Source: DAOUKH01 sp965219875
Lineage (GTDB): Bacteria; Chloroflexota; Dehalococcoidia; SHYB01
Length of the DNA: 64,000 nt
Reading direction: 5' to 3'
Assembly (NCBI GenBank): GCA_965219875.1
Contig: CBDCOW010000001.1
Location: forward strand, 1,116,001-1,180,000
Shown: piece after piece, positions 1 through 8,469 of the stretch
How positions within the stretch are numbered: the stretch's first letter is position 1
How the letters are laid out: each line of letters opens with the position of its first letter
Position numbers and translations under genes: made by a program
Notes under the pieces: generated by a model
Seen by the model: the letters and a program-made list of their open reading frames with translations, nothing else
Told to the model about the DNA's origin: nothing
Databases searched by the model: none

Positions 1-447
1 AGCACGACGAAAGCGTCGAACTCCTTCCGGTTCACCAGCGTGCCGGATAGGATCAACGAGTTGATCTACGCCAAGGTTTTCGACCGCTTTCCCGATCTCA
101 AGTTCATCTTCGCCGAGGTCGATTGCGGCTGGGTGCCCTACGTCGTGGAACAGATGGAGAAGCGTCACGTGCGCGACTTACAGATCCCGTACGTCAAGAC
201 CAACCACCCGCCCAGCCACTATTTCGAACACAACATCTCCTACACCTACATTACCGACATTTGCGCGGTGCTTCTTCGGCGCGAGATCGGCCTCGACAAG
301 ATAATGTGGTCGAGCGACTATGCCCACACGGCCACCGACTGGCCAAACTCCTGGGTGGCTATCGACCGCGCGTTCGAGGGCGTGCCCGCCGACGAGAAGC
401 AGCAGATGCTCGCCGGCAACGCGATGGGGCTCTACCACATCGACTAG
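1..447 (+). CDS. Amidohydrolase-2 family protein (C-terminal part)
   Basis: The gene enters from the left edge; the reading frame is open from base 1, so the N-terminal metal-binding part is outside the window and 148 residues remain. The family (ACMSD/resorcylate-decarboxylase-like TIM barrels) hydrolyses or decarboxylates ring compounds with a divalent metal. The visible C-terminal signature is WSSDYAHTATDWPN, where the Asp of SSD is the usual metal or general-base residue, preceded by AEVDCGWVPYVVEQM. It is clearly paralogous to the complete gene at 9572-10684, which carries AEVDSSWVPYVKEQF and WSSDFPHGGTDWPN in the same order. It converges on the acyl-CoA ligase gene, with an 18-base gap. 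The substrate cannot be told from sequence. Confidence 0.85.
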   Translation, partial: STTKASNSFRFTSVPDRINELIYAKVFDRFPDLKFIFAEVDCGWVPYVVEQMEKRHVRDLQIPYVKTNHPPSHYFEHNISYTYITDICAVLLRREIGLDKIMWSSDYAHTATDWPNSWVAIDRAFEGVPADEKQQMLAGNAMGLYHID

Positions 448-465
448 CGGGCCGGGGGCTCGGTC

Positions 466-2067
466 TCAGCCGCGCTTGACTTTGTAGCCGACCTGCTCGC
501 GGTCCCACGTGGCCGGCGTGACGCCTTCGTTGCGGAGCTTGTACTTCTCGACCTTCTCCGTCGGCGTCTTGGGCAGCGCGTCGATGAACTCGACGTAACG
601 CGGCACCATGAAGTAGGCCATGCGCTCCTCGCAGAACGCGAGGAGCGCCTCGGGCGCGAGGCGCTCCTCCGGCTGGAGGACGACGCAGATCTTGACGTCG
701 TCCTCGCCGAGCTCGGAGGGCACGGCGACGGCGGCCGACTCGAGGACCGAGGGGTGGGCGTTGACGCCGCGTTCGACCTCGAAGGACGAGATGTTCTCCC
801 CGCGGCGGCGCATGGCGTCCTTCACGCGGTCGACGAAGAAGATGTAGCCGTCCTCGTCGCGGTAGGCGCGGTCGCCGGTGTGGAACCAGAGGTTGCGGAA
901 GGCGGCGACGGTCTCGGCGGAGAAGTTGTAGTAGCCGGTGGTCATGACGAACGGCTTGACGGGGCGCGCGACGATCTCGCCGGGCACGCCGGGCGGCGTC
1001 TCGCGGTCCCATTCGTCGACGATCCGGATCTCGTAGCTGTCGGTGTTGACCTGACCGCAGGAGCCCGGCCGCCAGGCCCCGTAGGGGCTGCCTGTCCCGA
1101 TGCCGAGCTCGGTGCTGCCGTAGATCTCGACGGACCGGACGCCGAAGCGCTCGTTCAGCGGTTCGTCCATCGCCGACTGGCCTAGGTAGAAGGCGCGCAG
1201 GGTGTGGTCCTTGTCGTCGGGCCTGGGGGGCTGGTTCAGCAGGATCGGGATCATGGAGAAGATGCCCAGCGAGACGTTGGCCTTGAACCGGCGGACGTCG
1301 CTCCAGAACGACGAGGCGCTGAAGCGGTCGACGACGCAGATGGTCGACCCGCTGAGGAGCACCGCCATGACGCCGCACCACAGCCCGACGCCGTGAAAGA
1401 GCGGTAGTGGGCAGTACACCACCTCGTCCTCTTGGAAGGCGGTGTACGTGAGCCAGTCGAGGCCGCAGGTCATGGCGTGGGCATGGGAGACCATCACGCC
1501 TTTCGAGGCGCCCGTCGTGCCTGAGGTGTACATGATCGCCTGGAGGTCGCCGTGGCTTACCTCGACGCCGGGCTCGGCGGTGTCGTTCGTCACCAGCGAT
1601 TCGAAGCCGACGGTGTGGACGCCGAGGCCGTCCACGTTCGCCGCCGCTCCTCTAGGGGCCCGCACGACGACCGCGCGCAGCCGCGCCAGCGCGTCCGGGA
1701 CCGCGGCGGCGCGTTCAACCCACTCCTCTTCGATGACGAGGAAGGCGGAGTCGGAGGAGACGATGATGTGCTCCAGTAGGTCGCCTTTATAGGCGGTGTT
1801 GATGGGAACGGCGACGGCCCCCAGCTTGCCCAGCGCGAAGGTCAGGTAGAGGAACTCGGGGCAGTTCGGCAGCATGATGGCCACCTTGTCGCCCTGCCCC
1901 ACGCCAAGCGCCGTGAGCCCGTGCGCCACGCGATTGACCATCTGGTTACACTCGTGGAAGGTCAGATCGGCGCTGTCGAACCGGAGGAAGACGCGGTCCG
2001 GCCTCGTCGCGGCCTGCTCGCGCAACACGCCGCCGAGGACCATCTCTTCATTTTGGTAGGAGCGCAT
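466..2067 (-). CDS. AMP-dependent acyl-CoA synthetase/ligase
   Basis: Activates a carboxylic acid to its CoA thioester through an acyl-adenylate. The 533 residues are the normal family length. Visible motifs are the P-loop MYTSGTTGASKG (about residues 179-190), YGSTELG (about 317-323), TGDRAYRDEDGYIFFVDR (about 396-413) with the hinge aspartate/arginine, and the C-terminal PKTPTEKVEKYK whose lysine acts in adenylation. The arrangement is most like CaiC/fatty-acid CoA ligases. It is divergent from the MaoC-like hydratase at 2146, so ligase and hydratase may share a control region of about 80 bases and act on the same CoA ester. Acid substrate unknown. Confidence 0.92.
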   Translation of the reverse strand: MRSYQNEEMVLGGVLREQAATRPDRVFLRFDSADLTFHECNQMVNRVAHGLTALGVGQGDKVAIMLPNCPEFLYLTFALGKLGAVAVPINTAYKGDLLEHIIVSSDSAFLVIEEEWVERAAAVPDALARLRAVVVRAPRGAAANVDGLGVHTVGFESLVTNDTAEPGVEVSHGDLQAIMYTSGTTGASKGVMVSHAHAMTCGLDWLTYTAFQEDEVVYCPLPLFHGVGLWCGVMAVLLSGSTICVVDRFSASSFWSDVRRFKANVSLGIFSMIPILLNQPPRPDDKDHTLRAFYLGQSAMDEPLNERFGVRSVEIYGSTELGIGTGSPYGAWRPGSCGQVNTDSYEIRIVDEWDRETPPGVPGEIVARPVKPFVMTTGYYNFSAETVAAFRNLWFHTGDRAYRDEDGYIFFVDRVKDAMRRRGENISSFEVERGVNAHPSVLESAAVAVPSELGEDDVKICVVLQPEERLAPEALLAFCEERMAYFMVPRYVEFIDALPKTPTEKVEKYKLRNEGVTPATWDREQVGYKVKRG

Positions 2068-2145
2068 GATGCTTCACCTCCGGTGCCGCGAGGCGGTGGG
2101 GGCCGATTATAGCAAGACGCCCGGGACGGGGCGGGAGGGGGACGG

Positions 2146-2616
2146 ATGCACGCGCGAGATAAAGACTTCGATGGGTACGCCGTCGGCGAGATCATCCCCG
2201 CGCCCTCGCGCACGATCACCGAGGCCGACTTGGTTAACTTCGCCGGGGTGTCGGGCGACTATCATCCGCTGCACGTGGACGAGGAGTACGCCAAGGCGAG
2301 CCCGTTCGGGGGCCGGATCGCCCACGGAATGCTAACGGTCGCGGTGGTGAGCGGGTCGATGTTCGCCGCGGGCATTGCGTCGGAGCACAGCATGGGCTTT
2401 CTTGGCGTCGAGGGACTGCGCTTCAAGTCGCCGGTGTACCCGGGCGACACGGTCGGTGTCCAGATCGAGGTCGCGGGGAAGCGCGAAACGAGCCGCGGCG
2501 ACCGCGGTATCGTGACCTTCCACTTCCAGGCGCTGAACGTGAGCCGGGGCGGCGAGGTCGCGTGCGAGGGCGATTGGGTGCAGATGTACCGGCGCAACGC
2601 CGGTGGCGCCGCTTAG
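2146..2616 (+). CDS. MaoC-like (R)-specific enoyl-CoA hydratase
   Basis: A 156-residue single hot-dog-fold hydratase. The hydratase-2 signature is intact as GVSGDYHPLHVDEEYA, giving the catalytic pair Asp38 and His43, followed by FGGRIAHGML. Members add water to an enoyl-CoA to give the (R)-3-hydroxyacyl-CoA. It is a homodimer-type, complete MaoC domain, unlike the split pair at 42.4-43.4 kb. It is transcribed away from the acyl-CoA ligase and its 3' end overlaps that of the converging permease gene by 4 bases. The role in a beta-oxidation-like route is inferred from family and neighbours. Confidence 0.9.
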   Translation: MHARDKDFDGYAVGEIIPAPSRTITEADLVNFAGVSGDYHPLHVDEEYAKASPFGGRIAHGMLTVAVVSGSMFAAGIASEHSMGFLGVEGLRFKSPVYPGDTVGVQIEVAGKRETSRGDRGIVTFHFQALNVSRGGEVACEGDWVQMYRRNAGGAA

Positions 2617-3548
2617 GAGGCGCCGCGGAGCCTCGGGTCCCAGACGTCCCGTAGGGCGTCGCCGAGCACGTTGAAGCCGAAGACGGCGACGCTGATGGCG
2701 ACGCCGGGGGCGATGGCGAGCCACGGCGCGACGATCGCGAACTGCTGCGCATTCCCGGTGAGCATCCCGCCCCACGACGGCGCCGGCTGCGGCACGCCGA
2801 AGCCGAGGAAGCTCAGCGAGGCTTCGATGAGGATCGCCGCGCCCAAGCCCGCCGTCGCGATGATGAGGAACGGGGCCAGCGAGTTCGGCAGGATGTGTCT
2901 CAGGATGATGCGGAGGTTCGACGCGCCCACCGCCCGCGCCGCGTCGACGTAGGGCCGCTCTTTGATCGTGAGGCATTGCGCCCGCAGCAGCCGGTTGGCG
3001 TTTGGGCCGATGTTGAGGGCGATGGCCACGATGACGGGAAACTCGCCTCTGCCCAGCGCGGCGATGACCATGAGGGCGAGGATGAGGCCGGGCAGCGCCA
3101 TGAGCGCGTCCATGATCCGTTGGGTGACCATGTCAAAGCGTCCTCCGACATAGCCACTAACCATGCCGAAGAGGGAGCCCACCACCGTTCCAAGGAGCAC
3201 CGAGATGAAGCCGATGCGGAGGGAGATACGCGAGCCGTAGACGATTCGGCTGAAAATGTCGCGTCCAAAATCGTCCGTCCCCAGCCAGTACGTGCCGTTC
3301 GGGGACTGGAAGGTGGCGGACTGACCGACGCCGCTCTCGTCTACGTACCTGTTGAACTCCGTGGGGTCGTACTGGGCGATCACGCCGGCGAAGATCGCGA
3401 GGATGAACATGACCAGCAGGACGAGCGCGCCGAATGCGCCGAGGGGCTTCTGCTTGAAGAACAGCCCAAGAGCTATCGCCGCGTCGGCAAAGTACTGGAC
3501 CGGCCCTTTGTCGGCGTTTGGGTCGAGCGCTGCGTCGTAGGAGGCCAT
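2613..3548 (-). CDS. ABC transporter permease, DppC type
   Basis: Inner-membrane permease of an oligopeptide/nickel-type (DppC/OppC) importer. From the ATG at 3548 it is 311 residues with the N-terminal OppC membrane segment, the periplasmic WLGTDDFGRDIFSRI block and the cytoplasmic EAA-loop DAARAVGASNLRIILRHILP that contacts the ATPase. An open extension of 20 residues upstream would overlap the preceding gene, so the ATG 10 bases after its stop codon is preferred. It is the last gene of a lipoprotein-DppB-DppC operon; no dppD/dppF ATPase lies beside it. Confidence 0.92.
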   Translation of the reverse strand: MASYDAALDPNADKGPVQYFADAAIALGLFFKQKPLGAFGALVLLVMFILAIFAGVIAQYDPTEFNRYVDESGVGQSATFQSPNGTYWLGTDDFGRDIFSRIVYGSRISLRIGFISVLLGTVVGSLFGMVSGYVGGRFDMVTQRIMDALMALPGLILALMVIAALGRGEFPVIVAIALNIGPNANRLLRAQCLTIKERPYVDAARAVGASNLRIILRHILPNSLAPFLIIATAGLGAAILIEASLSFLGFGVPQPAPSWGGMLTGNAQQFAIVAPWLAIAPGVAISVAVFGFNVLGDALRDVWDPRLRGAS

Positions 3549-3558
3549 GGTGCTGGTA

Positions 3559-4518
3559 TCAGGACTGGCGGATGCGAGGATCGATGAAGCCGTAGGCGAG
3601 ATCGACAAGCAGGTTCACGATTGCGAAGGCGAAGGCGATGAGGAGCACCACGCCTTGGATGATGGGGAAGTCGCGTATTCCGATGGCTTGGACGAGGTAG
3701 AGGCCCATTCCGGGCAGGCTGAAGATGCTCTCGATGACTACCGTGCCTCCGATAACCAGGGAAATCATGAATCCGGCGAGTGTGATGACGGGGATCAGGG
3801 CATTGCGCAGCGCGTGCCGCAGGACCACAACCGCTTCCTTGAGGCCCTTCGAGCGCGCCGTCCGGATGTAGTCTTCGCGCAGCACTTCGAGCATCGATGA
3901 TCGGGTCATGCGGGCCGCGGTCGCCGAGAGCGTCCAGCCGAGGGCCAATGCGGGAAAGATGAGTTGGAGCAGGTTGCCCCGGGGGTCCTCGAAGAACTCC
4001 CGGTACCCCAGCGGGGGCAGCCAGCTAAAGTAGCGAGACAAGATGAGAATGGTCAGGATGCCCGCCCAGAACGTGGGCACGGCGAGACCGGAAATACTGA
4101 AGATCCGCCCTGCATAGTCCCAGACCGAGTCCTGTTTGACGGCCGATATGATGCCGACGGGGAGGGCGATGATCCAGGCGATGAGGATGGACAGTAGGCC
4201 GAGCTCGATGGTCACGGGGAGCTTGCGAATGATGTCGTCGCGCACGGAGTTGCCGGTGAAGTAGGACTCGCCGAAATCGAAGCGGAGCGCGTCCCACACC
4301 CAGTCGCCATACTGCAGGAAGATGTTGCGGTCGAGGTCCAGAGCGAACCGGACCGCCTCGATCTCCTGCTCCGTGGGCGCGGTGTCGGGACTCCCCCTTG
4401 AAGCGATGACGGCCGCCACGTCCCCGGGCAAGACGCGCATCACGAAGAAGATGACGAGGGACACCCCGATCATGAGCGGGATGATCGCCAAGAGCCGTCT
4501 GACTACGTACTGCTGCAT
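3559..4518 (-). CDS. ABC transporter permease, DppB type
   Basis: Partner permease of the DppC-like protein, 319 residues, with the usual DppB start (MQQYVVRRLLAIIPLMIGVS), six predicted membrane segments and the EAA-loop YIRTARSKGLKEAVVVLRHA. Family members import peptides but also many non-peptide solutes, so the cargo is open. It lies between the substrate-binding lipoprotein and the DppC gene; a long hairpin at 4561-4592 separates it from the lipoprotein gene and probably lowers its transcript level relative to that gene. Confidence 0.92.
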   Translation of the reverse strand: MQQYVVRRLLAIIPLMIGVSLVIFFVMRVLPGDVAAVIASRGSPDTAPTEQEIEAVRFALDLDRNIFLQYGDWVWDALRFDFGESYFTGNSVRDDIIRKLPVTIELGLLSILIAWIIALPVGIISAVKQDSVWDYAGRIFSISGLAVPTFWAGILTILILSRYFSWLPPLGYREFFEDPRGNLLQLIFPALALGWTLSATAARMTRSSMLEVLREDYIRTARSKGLKEAVVVLRHALRNALIPVITLAGFMISLVIGGTVVIESIFSLPGMGLYLVQAIGIRDFPIIQGVVLLIAFAFAIVNLLVDLAYGFIDPRIRQS

Positions 4519-4560
4519 CGCTGTGTGATGTCCGGTCTATTCACTCCGGCGGGGTAAGCG

Positions 4561-4592
4561 AAAGAGGGGCGGGCCATGGCCCGCCCCTCTTT
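4561..4592 (-). terminator. Perfect 32-base palindrome between lipoprotein and permease genes
   Basis: AAAGAGGGGCGGGCC and its exact complement are separated only by AT, so 15 bases pair on each side. It sits 22 bases past the lipoprotein stop and 43 bases before the DppB start, and in the minus-strand transcript is followed by a short pyrimidine-rich stretch. This is the classic place for a partial terminator or 3'-end stabiliser that leaves more message for the binding protein than for the permeases. Confidence 0.7.
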
Positions 4593-4613
4593 GATGGCTT
4601 GCTGTCTCAGCTG

Positions 4614-6542
4614 CTACCGGTCGACCCAGACGTCCCTGAAGTCCTGGTTGGACCCGTAGGAGGCGTGGTACGCCTGGTTCTTGACGTAGTTGTACATGGC
4701 GTAGTTCGCCTTGTTGTAGTAGAGCACCGGGTTTCCGTAGAAGCTCACCACAATATGCTCGATCTGGTTGACGAGCTCACGGCGCTTACCGGGGTCGGCC
4801 TCCAGGTTTTGCTCCGAGAAGAGGCGGTCCACGTCGGGGTCGGTGAAGTAGTTGAGGTTCCGCGTCGCGCCGGTGAGGTAGAACTCACGGATCATGAAGT
4901 TCGGGTCGGTCCCGGTGTAGCGGTGGCCGCCGCTCTGCATGTCCCAGACCTCGAGGTTCCGCTGCTCGGCGAAGAAGACCGCCTGTTCCGCTTGCACGAT
5001 GTTGGCGCGGATGCCGATGCGTTCGAGCTGCTCCTGCATGGCGACGGTGGGCGTCAGGTAGGCGGGATGGTTCCGGGTCCAGATCGTCGACTCGAAGCCG
5101 TCGGGATAGCCGGCCTCGGCCATCAGCGCCTTCGCTTTGGCCACACCCTCGTCAACGGTCTCCGTGTAGCCGGAGTACTGCAGTAGTTCGGACGTGGGGA
5201 TCTCCCAGCCGGTGCCGGGGATAATGACGCCGCCCAAGACGCCCCGGCCCTGGCGTATCAACTCGATCGCCTCGGCCCTATTGAGGGCCAATGAGACGGC
5301 CTCGCGCACCTTGATGTTGGTGAAGGGCGAGTCTTCGCTGTGGAAGTCGAGGTTCAGGTCCCAGAAGACGGTGTCCGCCACCTCTTGGATAAACGCTTCG
5401 TTGGCGAGCCGGGATAGGATCTCATCGATCCCTGCGCCGGTATTCACCGCCAGTATGCTGAGCTGGCCGGCCAGGAATGCAGCCTCCTGCGCTCCCCTAT
5501 CCGGGATGAAGAACCACTGCATGCTATCGACGAAGGGGCGTCCCTCCACGTAGTAGTTGGGGTTGCGAACGACCTCGACGCCGACACCTTGATCGTGTCC
5601 GCCCGGCTCGCCCATGAACGGCCCGCTCCCTACCGGCGGCCACTCGGTCAGCGATGCGACGCCGCCCGCTCCCTCGACGGTCTCTTGGTCGAGGATGTGC
5701 ATGCGTCCATGCCCTCCCATTGCGTAGAGGAAGGCGTTGTCGGGCTCGGCCAAGTTAAGGACCACGGTGCGGTCATCGGGGGTATCGATGCTGGCGATAG
5801 AGCCGACGAGGCCTCGGTTGATGGGACTGTAGCCCTCCGGCGGGCTGCGCAGGATTTCGAGCGACCACGCGACATCCGAAGCGGTGAGGGCGCTGCCGTT
5901 GTGGAAGGTGATGTCGTCGCGGACGCCGAAGGTATAGGTCAGGTTGTCTGCGGAGATTTCCCAGGTACTAGCGATCTGCGGCACGAGCTGGCTCGGCTCG
6001 TTGGGATGGCTGATCAGGAGCTGATCGAACATCGGGGAAATGGGGTCTTGGGTGTTCTGGGTGCGTTCCTTCAGCGGGTCCCAAGTCGGCCCTTCCGCGG
6101 AGTTGGTGCGAATCAGCGTGCCGCCATACTGGGCGTCGGGCAGGTCGGGGACGCCGCCGAAGACGGGCGCCGGGATCGGCGTGGGCGTCGGCGTGGGCCT
6201 GGGCGTGGAAGTCGGCTCGGGCATGGCCGTCGCCTCGGTCATGGCCGTCGCCTCGGGCATAGCCGTCGCCTCGGTCATGGCCGTCGCCTCGGGCATAGCC
6301 GTCGCTGCGGGCATGGCCGTCGCCGCGGGCGCTGATGTCGCCGCGGGCATAGCCGTTGCCGCGGGCGCTGATGTCGCCGCGGGCATAGCCGTTGCCGCGG
6401 GTGCGGCGGTCGCGGGGGCCGACGTTGGCGCGGCGGTCGCGGGGGCCGCCGTTGGGTCGCCTCCGCCGCAGGCGGCGGCGACGACCGCCGTCACGATGAC
6501 GGCGCTTATAAGCATGAATAGGCGAGATCCGATTCGCTTCAT
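4614..6542 (-). CDS. Extracellular solute-binding lipoprotein, family 5, with low-complexity stalk
   Basis: The 642-residue receptor of the DppBC-like importer. A lipoprotein signal peptide ends in VVAAACGGG, putting the lipidated cysteine at residue 25. Residues about 30-125 are a low-complexity linker of Ala/Thr/Pro/Met/Glu units such as ATSAPAATAMPA and EATAMTEATAMP, then a family-5 binding domain begins near GGTLIRTNSAEGPTWDPL. The linker probably holds the domain away from the membrane; in DNA it is a run of short GC-rich repeats prone to length change. Ligand unknown; peptides, opines or other small organics are all possible. The long upstream gap to 6914 should hold its promoter. Confidence 0.92.
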   Translation of the reverse strand: MKRIGSRLFMLISAVIVTAVVAAACGGGDPTAAPATAAPTSAPATAAPAATAMPAATSAPAATAMPAATSAPAATAMPAATAMPEATAMTEATAMPEATAMTEATAMPEPTSTPRPTPTPTPIPAPVFGGVPDLPDAQYGGTLIRTNSAEGPTWDPLKERTQNTQDPISPMFDQLLISHPNEPSQLVPQIASTWEISADNLTYTFGVRDDITFHNGSALTASDVAWSLEILRSPPEGYSPINRGLVGSIASIDTPDDRTVVLNLAEPDNAFLYAMGGHGRMHILDQETVEGAGGVASLTEWPPVGSGPFMGEPGGHDQGVGVEVVRNPNYYVEGRPFVDSMQWFFIPDRGAQEAAFLAGQLSILAVNTGAGIDEILSRLANEAFIQEVADTVFWDLNLDFHSEDSPFTNIKVREAVSLALNRAEAIELIRQGRGVLGGVIIPGTGWEIPTSELLQYSGYTETVDEGVAKAKALMAEAGYPDGFESTIWTRNHPAYLTPTVAMQEQLERIGIRANIVQAEQAVFFAEQRNLEVWDMQSGGHRYTGTDPNFMIREFYLTGATRNLNYFTDPDVDRLFSEQNLEADPGKRRELVNQIEHIVVSFYGNPVLYYNKANYAMYNYVKNQAYHASYGSNQDFRDVWVDR

Positions 6543-6913
6543 GGGATGTCCTTCCTTAGCTCTAGCCCAAACAGATAGGGCGGTAACGGAGCAACGTTAC
6601 TCGGAGGGACGCCGAGTGTCAATGGCGTGATCGCTTCAATATCCACTCTCTCCGGTTGGAGGCCTTGGCGGCCCTCCGGGAGGCACCGGAGAACTGGGAA
6701 AAAACCCTTTGAGCGAATCTGGGGAGTGGTCTGGCGCGCCGATGAGGGCGGCCGCCCGTGCTTCCACAGGGCTGCTGCGTGTCAATGGCGCGCACACCCA
6801 CCTCAACCCTTGTATTTGCAAGGAGTTAGAGCTTCAGCCCGCGCCCCGGTTGACACCGGCGCGGGCTGTGCGATGATGCGCCGCGAGCGTATGAGCGCGA
6901 GGGGTGCCGGACA
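6543..6913. other. Divergent intergenic region
   Basis: About 370 bases between divergent lipoprotein and thiolase-like genes. No supported gene. It contains two copies of GTGTCAATGGCG about 160 bases apart (near 6616 and 6779) and an inverted GGAGGCCTTGGCGGCCCTCC block near 6658. A TTGACA at 6850-6855 has no good -10 partner, so promoter positions are not called. Confidence 0.4.
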
Positions 6914-8062
6914 ATGGCGCAAGGCGGGGTGTTCGGACAGACGGCGGTCGTGGGAGTCGGCACGACGGACTTCCATGATCTCTACCGCAATCCCGATCCC
7001 GAGCGGACGGCCGAGCAGATCGGGGTCGAGGCGTTGCGCGCGGCGTTGGACGACGCCGGCCTGCGGGTGGAGCAGATCGACGGGCTGATCGCGAGCTCGG
7101 TGGCCTACCCCAACTTGGCGTTCCGCGCCGGCCTGCGCGACGTACGGTTCCTGGCGCCTTACCCCATGAGCGGGCGGATGTGTGCCGTCGCGCTGGCCCA
7201 CGCCTCGTTGGCGGTGCATGCGGGGATGGCCGATTACGTCGCGCTCGTGTACGCCACGAATATGCGCTCGGTGCGGGTGCACTTTGGCGGTAACGAGGGC
7301 GGCGGCGACCTCTACGATCCGGTCTTCGGGCTCACCTCGCCCGGCGCGTTCTACGCCCTCGCCTACGAGCATTACCTCGCCGACTACGGCCTCGAGGGCA
7401 AGGCCGATCAGCTTGGCGAGGTCTCGCTGGCGATTCGCGAGCACGCGTCGATGAATCCCGCCGCGGTGATGCAGAGCCCGCTCGACATGCAGTCCTATCT
7501 TGATTCTCGGTACGTGGCGCGGCCGCTTCGTCTCTTCGACTACTGCCTCGTCACCGACGGCGCGGTCTGCTATATCGTGACCACGCTCGAGCGCGCCCGC
7601 GATCTGCGCAAGCCTCCCGCACGCATCGCCGCCTTCAGCGAGCGGGCCGCCCTCCGGGAGCACTTCGTGCCCGCAGACCTGTGGGCCGAGGCCTGCGCCG
7701 GCATGGCCGACGAGATCTTCGAACGTTCGGGACTGGAACGGGGCGACGTCGATTCGTTTCAGGTGTACGACAACTTCTCCGTCTCTGCGTTGTGGGCGCT
7801 GGAGGGGTTCGGGTTCTGCGGGCGGGGCGAGGCCCTCGATTGGGTACAGGACGGGCGCATCCGACGCGGAGGCCAGCTTCCGCTGAACACAGGCGGTGGG
7901 ATGATGAGCGAGGCCTACATGCAGGGTTGGAACCACCACGCCGAGGCCATCCGCCAGATTCGCGGCGAGTGCGGGGAGCGGCAGGTCGCCGATTGCGGCG
8001 CCGTCCTCTACACCTGCCTCGCGCCGGTCTCGGGCGCGACGCTGCTGACGAGGGATGTCTAG
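6914..8062 (+). CDS. Thiolase-fold protein, probable Ltp2-like aldolase
   Basis: A 382-residue member of the SCP-x/lipid-transfer thiolase branch, followed 2 bases later by a DUF35 partner. The nucleophilic-Cys position of true thiolases is not occupied: the aligned block is MSGRMCAVALAHASLAVHAG, with a cysteine three residues late, and the GHP histidine motif is replaced by NTGGGMMSEAYMQG. Conserved instead are Tyr285 (QVYDNFS) and Tyr335 (SEAYMQG), exactly 50 residues apart. In the Ltp2-ChsH2(DUF35) steroid side-chain aldolase the key tyrosines are, as I recall, 294 and 344, also 50 apart. A retro-aldol (C-C cleavage of a hydroxyacyl-CoA) role is therefore more likely than thiolysis. The paralogue is at 10826. 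Confidence 0.85.
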   Translation: MAQGGVFGQTAVVGVGTTDFHDLYRNPDPERTAEQIGVEALRAALDDAGLRVEQIDGLIASSVAYPNLAFRAGLRDVRFLAPYPMSGRMCAVALAHASLAVHAGMADYVALVYATNMRSVRVHFGGNEGGGDLYDPVFGLTSPGAFYALAYEHYLADYGLEGKADQLGEVSLAIREHASMNPAAVMQSPLDMQSYLDSRYVARPLRLFDYCLVTDGAVCYIVTTLERARDLRKPPARIAAFSERAALREHFVPADLWAEACAGMADEIFERSGLERGDVDSFQVYDNFSVSALWALEGFGFCGRGEALDWVQDGRIRRGGQLPLNTGGGMMSEAYMQGWNHHAEAIRQIRGECGERQVADCGAVLYTCLAPVSGATLLTRDV

Positions 8063-8064
8063 CC

Positions 8065-8469
8065 GTGGCTTACGAGAAACCGCTCCCCAAGGTTACGCGC
8101 GAGGACCGCGCCTTCTGGCAAGCCGCCAAGGAGCACCGCTTCCTTCTGCCTCGGTGCCTGGATTGCGGCAACGTCTGGTTCCCGCCCTATCTCTCCTGCC
8201 CACGCTGCGCCTCGGCGCGCATTGAGTGGACTGAAGCCAGCGGGCGCGGCGTGATCTGGGGGCGGATCGAGATGCACCAGGCGTATCTGAAGAGCTTCGC
8301 CGACGTGATGCCTTACAACGTCGTTCAGGTCCAGCTCGACGAGGGGCCGATGATCTTCACCAACATCGACGGCGCGGTCTGGGACGATCTCGCCGTCGGC
8401 GCGCCGGTCGAGGTCGTGTTCGACGATGTGACGGATGAGGTCGCTCTGCCGAAATTTCGGCTAGCGTGA
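8065..8469 (+). CDS. DUF35 OB-fold protein with zinc ribbon, partner of thiolase-fold protein
   Basis: A 134-residue protein starting at GTG 8065 directly after the thiolase-fold stop codon. A rubredoxin-like zinc ribbon uses Cys31/Cys34 (CLDCGN) and Cys45/Cys48 (CPRC), followed by an OB-fold that ends VALPKFRLA. DUF35 proteins bind thiolase-superfamily enzymes and help bind or channel the acyl-CoA; they are required partners of Ltp2-type aldolases and of archaeal acetoacetyl-CoA thiolase/HMG-CoA synthase complexes. Cysteine positions are identical in the second DUF35 gene at 12009. Translational coupling with the upstream gene is likely. Confidence 0.9.
   Translation: MAYEKPLPKVTREDRAFWQAAKEHRFLLPRCLDCGNVWFPPYLSCPRCASARIEWTEASGRGVIWGRIEMHQAYLKSFADVMPYNVVQVQLDEGPMIFTNIDGAVWDDLAVGAPVEVVFDDVTDEVALPKFRLA

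Noticed and set aside
359..1381. Long minus-strand open frame of 340 codons over the acyl-CoA ligase
   Set aside because: Arg/Pro/His-rich translation in a GC-rich shadow frame of the ligase gene.
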